A stretch of 64,000 nucleotides of DNA from Salminus brasiliensis. Taxonomy: Eukaryota; Chordata; Actinopteri; Characiformes; Bryconidae. The translations under genes and the position numbers were made by a program. The notes under the pieces were generated by a model that made no database searches, was not told where the DNA came from, and was given only the letters and a program-made list of their open reading frames with translations. Below are positions 49,530-64,000 of this stretch, piece by piece (within the stretch, counting starts at the first letter, position 1; each line of letters opens with the position of its first letter). Location of the stretch: contig NC_132894.1 of the NCBI RefSeq assembly GCF_030463535.1, forward strand, positions 11,489,933-11,553,932, given 5' to 3'.

Positions 49530-50690
49530 CATATTTTTTCATTGTAAAGTCCACCTGGTTGCATCCGCTTATCTACAAGGTAATGGTCCCTTATAGGGAA
49601 ATCAGGTACTTTTTGTTTCCCCTTATGTCCAACCCCAACGTATGTACATTTTTTAAAAAGGAGTGCTGACACCTGCAGAATGTGATGACACCCACTGAGA
49701 TGAAGATATTGGAGACCTGCCAAGCTGCTCACCCCTCCTTTACCCCAGATTAGGTCACCATCTTTACAACTATGGTAGAGCTGGCTGTGTCATGCTAAGG
49801 CCTAATGATACAATTCTCCTGCTTAACATTTTTTGATGTAAATAACCATCAGTAGCTCACTGCATCAGCTGAATGTAGACCAAAATGCTTTGCGAGTCTG
49901 TTGTTACTTAGCGACAAACAATTTAGACACAATTTAGGCACACTTTTTCAATGATGATGATGATGAGGGAGTGTCCAAATTCATTTTTTTGTGTTTCAAC
50001 CACTACTTAGTAAACTAAATAGTCCCTCCCTATACAGAGCAAAACTGATGAGGTAGTCCATTGTGTTAACTGTGGTAAAACGTACCATTGTCAGGAGGCT
50101 GTACTTCATAACATTCAACATACATAACAAGTTACAATTAACAAGTTGTTTTTTAAGCTACAGAAACATCTTCAAGGCGAATCTTGAGAAATACCTGTCT
50201 AAATACAGTCAAACTTCTCAGATAGTTTTGCTATAAGAATAGGAGAAATTGACCAAAAGTAGGGCTGCACAATACATTGTTTCACAATTGCCATGGCAAT
50301 GTGAACATGCACAATAGTCACATTGCAGGACATGCAGTTTCATTTGCAATGTGAAATTCACAAATCAAACACGTCATGCAACTTTGTTGCTGCTTGATAG
50401 AAAAGGAAAATTTGTACTGTTTACATTTTCAATGACAGATCTACCAAAGGCAGATTACTCTAGCCAATATCATTCATTTGACTCCAATCCTGGATAAATG
50501 GAGTACATTATTAACATTGTTACATGTAGGATTGTTGATTTTTTTTCATTATTTTTTAAAAGATCTTGCAAAAAAGTATTTTTTCCAATGTTGTACAGCC
50601 ATAACCAAAAGCCTGTTTTGACGAATCTGTTTAACTACATAAAAAGTCCAATGTTACTTTTTTTTTCATATTAGTTTTACCTTTTACCCC
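49530..50690. other. Intergenic, nothing recognised
   Basis: No exon or clear repeat seen. Confidence 0.4.
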
Positions 50691-50699
50691 ACATTATAT

Positions 50700-51400
50700 G
50701 TACAGCAGCATGCCAATGTTTGGGCTCCCCTAGTCAAAATGCCCCTATATCTAAAAACTAAAAACAAAACATGCCTGGCGCAAAAGTTTGGGTACCCTCC
50801 ATATTCCTAGTCATCATACTTAACAACACCTCTCACTGTTTGAAATGCTTGTTTGTAACCAGCTAAGAATCTTTCTATTCTGTTTCTTGATGCACTGGTA
50901 TATTTACAGATTTCTCCTGTAGAGATCTTCTGAAGTCTGTCTACAAATTTCAGATGATGTTGAGATTGAGGGACTGTGGGTACCTTGGCAAAACCTTTAG
51001 CTTGCACAAGCTGTGGTAGTTCATAGTCGTTTTGAGGGGTATTAAGGATTACTATCCTGCTGTAAAAGTCGTCCTCTCCTCACCTTCAGCTTTTTCTTTT
51101 CCCCCAAAACTTAGCTTTGTTCACTGCAGCCCAAAATTTATATTTTAACTTCATCTGCCCACAGGACCTGTATCCAAAACGCAGCAGGCTTGTTTATCTG
51201 TTCTTTTCTGATAATCTAAACAAGCCTGACACCAAACTTTGTGGTGAGGGCGCAGGGGATTTTTTCCTCTGGTGACTCTTCCATTAAAAAAGTCATATTT
51301 GTGAAGGTCCCACTGCACCGTAGAAATCTTCCTGAAGGTCTTTTACAATCAGTTTTGATTTGACTTTCTAACAATCGAGCAAGCTGTTTGTGTTATCTGC
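50700..51400 (-). repeat. Tc1-like element remnant
   Basis: The end near 50715 reads 'aatgtttgggctcccctagtc', repeated as 'aaaagtttgggtacc' at 50782, like a terminal repeat with an internal copy. Minus-strand open pieces (e.g. a 66-codon frame ending at 50807) lie inside. Heavily decayed. Confidence 0.55.
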
Positions 51401-51444
51401 CATTTCTTAACTTCATTACGCACTGAACAAACCATAATTTAGAA

Positions 51445-51600
51445 CAGTGGGTTCTAACCCTGGTCCTGGAGGACCCTCTGTTCCGCACATTTACTGGTTT
51501 CCTGCTGTAACACTCAGGAAGGTCTTGCTTATTAGCTGATTACCTGGATCACGTTTCTTGGCAGCAGCAGAACCACAAAAATGTGCAGGGTACGTTCTTG
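51445..51600. repeat. Short MITE-like repeat
   Basis: 'ccctggtcctggaggaccctc' at the left and 'aatgtgcagggta' at the right are parts of a common fish short inverted-repeat element. The right arm is incomplete. Confidence 0.5.
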
Positions 51601-52880
51601 TGAAAGTATAACATAAACGGTTAAAATACGAATTTAAAGTAAAAACACCTTGTGATTAAAATTGTATTTGTTATATCTACAACATCCATGTGAATCTAAC
51701 TACTGATGTAAAACAGGTCAGTTGTTGACACATTGTGCATTTAATATCACATCAAATAATATTTCATTTTAATTTCTCTGAGTGCTTTTACTTTTCAAGC
51801 TGAAGGTAATATTTGCAAGAGTGTTTTTTCTAGTCGAACACCAGCAGAAATCCAGATTTTACATCCCTACTTCCCTGGTGAACTACTAGGTAAGCATCGA
51901 TTTCCACATCCTCTGGACACAATCAGTAGAAAGCTACAGATTTCTACATGTATCCAGCTTGAAGATCATCACCAGAAGGATGTCCAAAGACAATATTAAG
52001 AAATATCTTAACAGTCATTTTGTGTGACTTGTGTAATAAACAGGAAATCCATGGAATTCTGCTTTCATCCCCACATGTTTTCCTCAAATCCATGGAATTA
52101 AAGGGATTAAATGGAAAAGCACACAGAATCAATACAGCATACAAACAGCTCAGCTTAAAACCAGCTGCATGTAGCCAAAATCTTGTGCAAGTTCAACAGT
52201 AAATGAACAAGATCACACTTGTATTAAAAGCACAGCTCTATGATCTCAATTTAGAGACAAATTAAGTGTAAGCAGTGAGCTCCACCATATGGACAAATGT
52301 GAACACAATGACCATCATACATTGTGCACAATGCACAGTGGAACCAGAACATAGTAAAACTATGCTGCATGATGTACACAGACTGATCTCAGATCCTCTG
52401 CTTTCAGCCTAGCTTAGTTCACTGTTCCCTTTGTAGGCCACCAACATACTCATCAAGATATTTAACAACATACTCATCAAGATATTTAACAACATACTCC
52501 TTAAGGACTTTTCTAGCTGATTAGTCGAGTCATGGATCTAAATAGGTGAGTTTGTATCGCCACCTAGTGGTGTACATCGTACTGCACTATTCACATGCTA
52601 ATCTCACAGATGTCTTTATTACACTCTGTAAATCGAGGCGTAAATCATCTCGCATTTAAATGTACACATTTTACTTGAAATTAAATAAATAATGTTTTCA
52701 TGTTATAAATACAAATCCAGTTAATACTCCCACCAAATTTGATCATCCTACCAAAGAAAAAAATATTTCTAATTTAAATGTGTGGGATTTTACTACATTT
52801 CCAAATGTGGAACAAAAGTATTGTTTGAATGAATATAAAAAAAATGTCACTTAAAGGACCTAGATATAGTCGTTAAAATT
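51601..52880. other. Intergenic, nothing recognised
   Basis: A tandem duplication of 'acatactcatcaagatatttaacaac' type (period about 26) occurs at 52445-52500. Otherwise nothing recognised. Confidence 0.45.
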
Positions 52881-52881
52881 G

Positions 52882-52936
<55 letters not shown>
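52881..52936. repeat. (ATA)n microsatellite
   Basis: About 56 bases of uninterrupted AAT/ATA triplets. Confidence 0.95.
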
Positions 52937-52938
<2 letters not shown>

Positions 52939-53199
52939 TGCTACTTAAAGGGGCCACATATTGTCGCTGTCACGGAAAAAACATTGTATCTGCATTTTGG
53001 CTTTTTTTTGTTTTTGACATAATGTTAATCTGGAAGTTGTTAATCATGAATGAACCAATAGGAACGCTCCAAAATGGCTCGGAATTTGTTTTGAACTTCC
53101 ACTATAAGTTATGGCTCTTTTCATCTGCTGTAAGATTTTGGAGATACAAGGTTTTTGGAGTTTTACGATATATTCCTGTCAATGTGTGCTTTTGTAAAT

Positions 53200-53407
53200 T
53201 CAACTTCTGACGTTTGGTCAAAGTGATCTATCGTGGCGAACCGATAAATCCCACTGGACCGAAACCCCCAGCTCATTGGTCGTCTCGGGTCTCCATGGAA
53301 ACCTACCCCGCGCTTTCACAGCTTGAGCGTCAGCAGTCAGCTGACTCTGCTCATGTGAGCAGGAAGAACAGTCGGCAGCTCAGCTCCCGTAAACAAATGT
53401 GGTGGAG
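53200..53407 (+). promoter_or_regulatory. CTNS promoter and noncoding first exon
   Basis: Locally GC-richer sequence ending in a splice donor (GTGGAG|GTAACG at 53407/53408) with a matching acceptor at 53648-53649, 21 bp before the CTNS start codon. Two E-box-type sites lie close together: the palindrome GTCAGCTGAC (53336-53345) and TCATGTGA (53351-53358). The second is an M-box of the kind bound by MITF/TFE factors, which control lysosomal genes. That these sites act on CTNS is inference. Confidence 0.5.
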
Positions 53408-53670
53408 GTAACGCACTGCTTTATTTTTATTACCCCCCCCCCTTCCCTAATTGCTTTCGCTTCACTTTTTTAAAACTTTAAAAATGAAGGAATGTTTTTG
53501 AGTTGTCTAGTAATCGATACGATTAGAGCGAACCGAACAGACCGAGTCAGCAGAACAGTGTTAAGAAAAAGCTCAAGAGAACTAAGTTTGGAGTTTGCCT
53601 CTTTTGTCCACTTCTGACGACCGTGCTCTTTATTTTCTCCTGGTCGCAGACGGCGGTGTCCAAGCTCAAG

Positions 53671-57393
<3,723 letters not shown>

Positions 57394-57790
57394 GTACTGC
57401 ACACATTTCATGTGAGATCCAATTCCTGTACAGTGGACAGTGCCTTACAGTAACTTGACCTTATAATAAGCTAGCTACCTCTCCTACTGTTCTGAAAGGG
57501 ACACCGAGAACATGTTGGTAACACCACAGCGTAATGACTGTTTTATAAGGTCTGTGTTTATGCAAGCAGCGTTTTTGTTTTATAAACCTAAGGTGCATTG
57601 AAGTAGGTTGTCGATTTAAGGGAATAAAATAGTTATTTTCTTTATGAACCGTAGAAGCGTTAATCTGTGTAAAATAAGATTGACTATTTTTTTAATCTTC
57701 TGAATACGACAGTTCTGTTTTTTCCATTGTTTTATTGAAGCTGTTTTATTGAAATCAATAAAAGGATTTTTCCTTTTTTTTTAAATGTGA
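57394..57790 (+). other. CTNS 3' UTR with two polyadenylation signals
   Basis: AATAAA occurs at 57623-57628 and 57757-57762. The second is followed by a T-rich stretch, as expected for a cleavage region. Confidence 0.6.
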
Positions 57791-57958
57791 TGACTGGGTT
57801 CATTATGTTACTTTCCTAGCTTATAAAAATATATTAAGATTGATATTAATATTTAATATGTTAATAAACAGCAAAAATGTTTGTTAAGCGGTTTTACAAA
57901 CAAAAACATAAACAAAAGCCGTCGCCGCGAGGAATCATGGGTACAGTAAAGAAATAAA

Positions 57959-57980
57959 ATGGCGGACTTGTCAAATGAAG
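57959..57980 (+). CDS. First coding exon of a RANBP3-like gene (partial)
   Basis: ATGGCGGAC starts MADLSNE, followed by one base and a perfect donor (GTAAGT at 57981). Position in a CpG-rich patch, ATG context and phase-1 end match exon 1 of RANBP3, a Ran-binding cofactor of nuclear export, whose protein opens with a near-identical short peptide. Seven residues are too few to be sure. No second exon was found before 64000, so the intron would exceed 6 kb. Confidence 0.4.
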
Positions 57981-58391
57981 GTAAGTATCTCGAGTGCGGT
58001 AATTTGCTTGTGGGTGACACTCGCCGGTGTTGGTGGGCTTCTGCTTGGGAAAGGGGCCATATATAAGCTTGTATGGTTTCATGCCTTTTGCTCGTGGTTC
58101 CTAAAACAGCCCTGTGGGACCCAATAGCCGGTGGTCTGTCTGACTCTACAGCAGTGTTTAGTATATAGGGCTCTTTGCGGTTAGCTAAGCTAGCGCGGTG
58201 TGAATGGTGGTTAATGAGGAGAAACAGTGGGAGGAGCGGCGGTACAGTGGCTCTACAGTAGATTTAGCTAGCTTTAGCCATCAAACTAGCTACCAGGAGT
58301 CGCCTCCTATTCCTGTAGTTTCACCTTGCAGCTGTGAGTGACCCCGAACTTGAGTGTTAACTCTACGCATCTCTGCAGCACATTGAAGAAG

Positions 58392-58519
58392 CTGAAGTTG
58401 GAGTATTTCTCCGAATTTTCCGTTCCACCTTAAATGCTGCCTGGCGCCAGAATGGAGCAGCAGTGGCCGCAGCGCCGTTTAAGGTGGAACGGAAAATTGG
58501 AGGACGGAGCCAACTTCAG
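58392..58519. mobile_element. Palindromic MITE-like inverted repeat
   Basis: The left arm begins CTGAAGTTGG (58392) and contains ATTTTCCGTTCCACCTTAAA. The right arm contains TTTAAGGTGGAACGGAAAAT and ends CCAACTTCAG (58519). The loop is about 40 bases, GC-rich. The structure could fold into a long hairpin. No coding capacity. Confidence 0.75.
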
Positions 58520-58619
58520 CCTCGCTGCGGGTCTGAACTCTGCGGTCGTGTGGAGGGTTGTTTACTATTTGGTGATTTTACAGTAGCAGAAAGAAAGAAA
58601 CGTACCGCAAGGCAGCTAG

Positions 58620-59460
58620 CTAGTTAGCTAAAACCACGCAGACATAAAGTGGCCGAACTATTGTGTGTTTGGATAAAATAAATGGCAAATAATGTTAGCT
58701 AGGATAGCTAAAAGTTCAACAAATTAATGGTGTGTTGTACACGGTTGTCCCCAGTGTTGGCTAGGGGCTTGACCCATTGGCTATGACAAGTTCAATAACA
58801 CCTTTAAAAAGCGATCTCTCTTTATCCCTTAGATCCTAGCAGGGCCTGAAGAGAGTGGTCACTGACATTGTGTCTTGGCCATTTAAGATGTGTTTGGGTT
58901 GTATTTGTTACTGTGTCTTTAAGGCTGGTTTGTGTAATGAACTCTGTTGTGAATGGGTGCCTTGTATTATAGTTAGAGCTGAGGCAATGTGATGCCTTTT
59001 TCTATGGTATTGTGATACATTCTGTGATCGTGAAACACAATCTGCTTTTCTAAGCATATCAAAGATATCGTTAGTGCTTAAAGAGCACCGGTCAACTCCA
59101 CGTTTCATTACAAACAGTGTAAATAGACACTGTTTGAGCAGAGGATGTTGAATAAAAATCTCTGTACTTGGTGCGGGAAAGTATCTGAGTGGTAGTTTTA
59201 TGGTGGTAGTTTTAACACTGGTGTTTACTGTGCTTACATGTATGGTGATAAATATTGTGTATTGTAAATGTCTTTCAATGTCATGTAGTATTTTATTTTA
59301 CCTAAATTCCAGGCCTTATTATTATATATTAATTTGCAAAGTAGTCCAGGCTCAGTTGCTCCTTATAAGAACAGTGAATGGGTTATATTTATTCATTCAC
59401 ACACTGACTGGGGACTGATTGGTTGTACTCTGTAAACCAAATATTGTACTTTGCAAGAGA
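58620..59460. other. Probable intron, nothing recognised
   Basis: No exon-like sequence seen. Confidence 0.4.
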
Positions 59461-59464
59461 TTTG

Positions 59465-59700
59465 TAGATTAGCTCTGCCCATTTGGCTCAGCGGTTGTGG
59501 GTTCGATACCAAGGCTTGGCAAGCTGCCACTGATTGGCCCTTGAGCAAGGCCCTTCACCCTCTCTGCTCCCCGGGTGCTTCAGCACAGGGCACATGTGCG
59601 CACTTTTTATGTGCGTGTTCACTGCACAGATGAGTTAAAGGCAAAGGCCACAATCTGTCTGTTTCCGACACATAGGTGAATAAGCTTTTCTTGTCTTAGT
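59465..59700 (+). repeat. tRNA-derived SINE, plus orientation
   Basis: The B box GGTTCGATACC is at 59500-59510. 'ggcttggcaagctgccact', 'ttgagcaaggcccttcaccc' and 'cactgcacagatgagttaaa' match the opposite-oriented copy at 49.2 kb. No target duplication was defined. Confidence 0.75.
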
Positions 59701-61325
59701 ACTCTGAGGTGTTTCAGCTCGGAGGTGTTTTTCAATCAGCCAAAAAACAGGACAGCCAATCAGAACAGAATAAACAGAGGCTTGAAAATGGTTGTGTAAA
59801 AATGTATCACTGTTTTTGAAATGTAAGGTTTCACCAAAGTTTACGTGAACCTCAAGGAAAAAATAAAATAGGAGAAGAATGTAGGATATGGGCTTGTTAA
59901 CTCACATACATAAAAAAAGTATATGCTGTTAATTCAGTATTAATAACTGGATAAAAACATCATCGAATGTGCCTCATCATCTTTTCACTTTGCTGACGTA
60001 AGCCAAAATACGTTTCCTCTTTGGCAATAGAAAAACAACAACAGTAAGCAAAAGTAAGCAAGGAAATGCATTTTCTTCCACATGTCAAGTCATATTTGTG
60101 ACCTCTGAACTTCTAAAGCGTGAGCTTTTGAGGAGGACTTCTGGAAATGCTAACCACAGATATTTAACCACAGGTATTTATCATAATAAACACTGTATAA
60201 AATGACATTACTTTATACAGATCTGTAACAGTCAGGTTATCCCACCTCACATTATAACAGACGTTCTGTATATTTATATTATACATTTTTGTGGTTCTGA
60301 CTGTTCCAAGGTATAAGTGGTCATCTCCTGCCTGCCAATAAAGATATGTCTGTCTTCTATTTTGAAGGACTGAAATATCTTGAAATGAATCCACGGCATG
60401 TAATATTAGGCATCCTCATATGAAACATGGAGAGAAAACCAGAAGATCCTGCTGTTTGTTTTTTCTATTTACTTCTCCTTCTTTAACAATGGGAGCGGAT
60501 TTTAAATGGTTCACTTTTGAAGCTTTACTCGACTGCCAGAATAACAAGCATGTCATGTGCTGATCAGTGGACTGTGAGATTACAGATAGCCATTCTGCTT
60601 GTTGCACTCTCCTTGTAGTAAGATAAAAATAGACACAAGCAAATTATAGCACCTTTCATCATCATCATCATCACCGATGTATCATCCACATCATTGGTGT
60701 TGGGGCTTTATAACTCTTTATGTAACCTATTCAGATGTGAAGTCTCTTGGTATTTGACAGCAATATATAGAGATAGATGTATAACATGATTAAACTGCAC
60801 AGATTTGAAGTAATTTGTAGCAAGCTGTTCAGAATGGGTTGTAGATGGCTGTATAAATTGAACTTTTTAAAAACATAACTTTGAAGGCACTTAATTTGTC
60901 AATAAATTACCAGAAATAACTACATGGTGTTACTAATACATATCATATAATAGTATGTATAATTACCATGCACAAATAAATAACAACACACTGTTTTAAA
61001 CACCTAAGCACAGTATGACAACATATCCTCTTTTTGTAAAAAAGAAAGTAAATGAGTTATCTTGTGAGTTATTATTATTATTATTATTATTATTTATTCA
61101 AATATTAGTGTTTTTCTCAGCAAATAGACATGTACTGGCCAGATAGCAAGCTGTTTTTTTTTAATTGTGCTCAAAATGTCGTGGATGGTTGTAAGACGGA
61201 TTAATGCAAAGTGAATGGCAAAAGTTGTTATTTAAGGTAATAGGTTATTGCTTTAGTTATGTGCCAATAAAAGAAGGGAAGTTGTTTTTTTTTCTTGACA
61301 GATTTCATGTATGTGGAGCTGTTCC
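59701..61325. other. Probable intron, nothing recognised
   Basis: AT-rich, with an (ATT)n tract at 61070-61093. No exon seen. Confidence 0.4.
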
Positions 61326-61327
61326 AC

Positions 61328-61380
<53 letters not shown>
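61328..61380. repeat. (GT)n-(TA)n microsatellite split by a transposon
   Basis: GT repeats run into TA repeats that stop at 61380, where the Tc1-like element begins. TA/CA repeats resume at 62976. The element therefore inserted into the TA tract. Confidence 0.9.
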
Positions 61381-62975
<1,595 letters not shown>

Positions 62976-63003
62976 TATATATATATACACACATATACAC
63001 AAA

Positions 63004-64000
63004 CCGGATTCCAAAAAAGTTGGGACACTAAACAAATTGTGAATAAAAACTGAATGCAATGATGTGGAGATGGCAAATGTCAATATTGTATTCGTAATAG
63101 AACATAGATGACAGATCAAAAGTTTAATCTGAGTAAATGTAACATTTTAAAGGAGAAATATGTTGATTCAAAATTTCATGGCGTCAACAAATACCAAAAA
63201 AGTTGGGACAAGTAGCAATAAGTGGCTGGAAAAAGGAAATTGAGCATATAACGAACAGCTGGAAGACCAATTAACACTAATTAGGTCAATTGACAACATG
63301 ATTGGTTATAAAAAGAGCTTCTCAGAGTGTCAGTGTCTCTCTGAAGCCAAGATGGTAAGAGGATCACCAATTCCACCATTGTTGTGCAGAAAGATAGTGC
63401 AGCAATACCAAAATGGTGTTACCCAGCGTAAAATAGCAAAGACTTTTAAGTTATCATCATCAACCGTGCTTAACATCATCAAAAGATTCAGAGAATCTGG
63501 AACAATCGCTGTGCGTAAGGGTCAAGGCCGTAAAACTCTACTGGATGCTTGTGATCTCCGGGCCCTTAAACGTCACTGCACCTCAAACAGAAATGCCACT
63601 GTCAAGGAAATAACAGAATGGGCTCAGGAATACTTCCAGAAATCATTGTCAGTGAACACAATCCACCGTGCCATCCGCCGTTGCCAGCTGAAACTCTACA
63701 GTGCAAAGAGGAAGCCATTTCTAAGCAAGCTCCACAAGCTCAGACGTTTGCACTGGGCCAGGGGTCTTTTAAAATGGAGTGTGGCAAAATGGAAGACTGT
63801 TCTGTGGTCAGATGAGTCACGATTTGAAGTTCTTTATGGAAAACTGGGACGCCATGTCATCCGGACCAGAGAGGACAAGGATAACCCAAGTTGTTATCAA
63901 TGCTCCGTTCAGAAGCCTGTATCACTGATGGTATGGGGTTGCATGAGTGCTTGTGGCATGGGCAGCTTGCATGTCTGGAAAGGCACCATTTATGCAGAGA
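63004..64000 (+). mobile_element. Second Tc1-like transposon, cut by the window edge
   Basis: Starts about 28 bases after the first element with 'ccggattccaaaaaagttgg'. The 17-mer CCAAAAAAGTTGGGACA occurs at 63011-63027 and again at 63194-63210, so this left end also has an internal direct repeat. The family differs from the first element. The right end lies outside the window. Confidence 0.85.
63352..64000 (+). CDS. Tc1-like transposase, N-terminal two-thirds (runs off the window)
   Basis: An open frame from the ATG at 63352 runs without a stop to the last base (216 codons). It opens MVRGSPIPPLLCRKIVQQYQ, then a helix-turn-helix (QRKIAKTFKLSSSTVLNII), a basic linker (RKGQGRKTLL) and a second DNA-binding region. 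The first catalytic Asp lies in VLWSDESRFEVL and the Gly-rich region is VSLMVWGCMSACG. The second Asp and the Glu would lie beyond the window. No frame break is seen in this part, so the copy may be intact. Confidence 0.88.
   Translation, partial: MVRGSPIPPLLCRKIVQQYQNGVTQRKIAKTFKLSSSTVLNIIKRFRESGTIAVRKGQGRKTLLDACDLRALKRHCTSNRNATVKEITEWAQEYFQKSLSVNTIHRAIRRCQLKLYSAKRKPFLSKLHKLRRLHWARGLLKWSVAKWKTVLWSDESRFEVLYGKLGRHVIRTREDKDNPSCYQCSVQKPVSLMVWGCMSACGMGSLHVWKGTIYAE

Larger units (their letters stand above)
57900..58620 (+). promoter_or_regulatory. CpG-rich promoter region of the downstream gene
   Basis: The start of a GC- and CpG-rich patch about 110 bp after the end of the CTNS 3' UTR. It contains a short coding exon at 57959 and an inverted repeat at 58392-58519. 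The gap between the two genes is very small. Confidence 0.5.

Overview
The window is nuclear DNA of a bony fish, probably an otophysan such as a catfish, characin or knifefish. The grounds are small exons with vertebrate splice sites, AT-rich intergenic DNA, many Tc1/mariner elements, Rex1/CR1-type LINE tails, tRNA-derived SINEs and long CA/CT/TA microsatellites. The species assignment is inference from repeat types seen by eye. No bacterial, organellar or viral segment is visible.

Genes, left to right. (1) A minus-strand CC chemokine (coding 2146-3835, three exons) that uses a GC-AG second intron. (2) POLE4 on the minus strand (coding from 12598 to at least 10305; the last short coding exon was not found). 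(3) NIM1K, an AMPK-related kinase, on the plus strand (14031-20236, four coding exons, 441 aa), with a likely long 3' UTR to about 22.8 kb. (4) A second minus-strand CC chemokine, CCL25-like (38383-39675, three exons, 92 aa). (5) CTNS (cystinosin) on the plus strand (coding 53671-57393, ten coding exons, 376 aa), complete, with a noncoding first exon near 53.4 kb. (6) A CpG-rich first exon at 57959-57980 that resembles RANBP3 exon 1; the rest of that gene would lie beyond the window, so 58-64 kb is probably its first intron.

Mobile DNA fills most of the rest. There is one apparently intact Tc1-like DD34E transposon (61381-62975, full ORF, about 200-bp terminal repeats, TA duplication). A second Tc1-like element of another family starts at about 63005 and runs off the right edge with an open frame. 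Decayed Tc1-like pieces of at least five kinds, LINE 3' ends, SINEs and MITE-like inverted repeats are scattered through 1.6-9.5, 22-36, 42-51 and 58-60 kb. A 1.5-kb minisatellite of 26-bp units (43391-44935) shows a 260-bp (ten-unit) higher-order periodicity.

The genes do not form one pathway. The chemokines are secreted immune signals, POLE4 is a nuclear histone-fold subunit of DNA polymerase epsilon, NIM1K is a cytosolic kinase, and CTNS is a lysosomal cystine/proton symporter. The main points of interest are the two dispersed chemokines with matching intron phases, the GC-AG intron, an unidentified ORF inside chemokine intron 1, the minisatellite's higher-order structure, an in-frame 84-nt CTNS intron and the intact transposon. 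I found no convincing undescribed multi-gene system.
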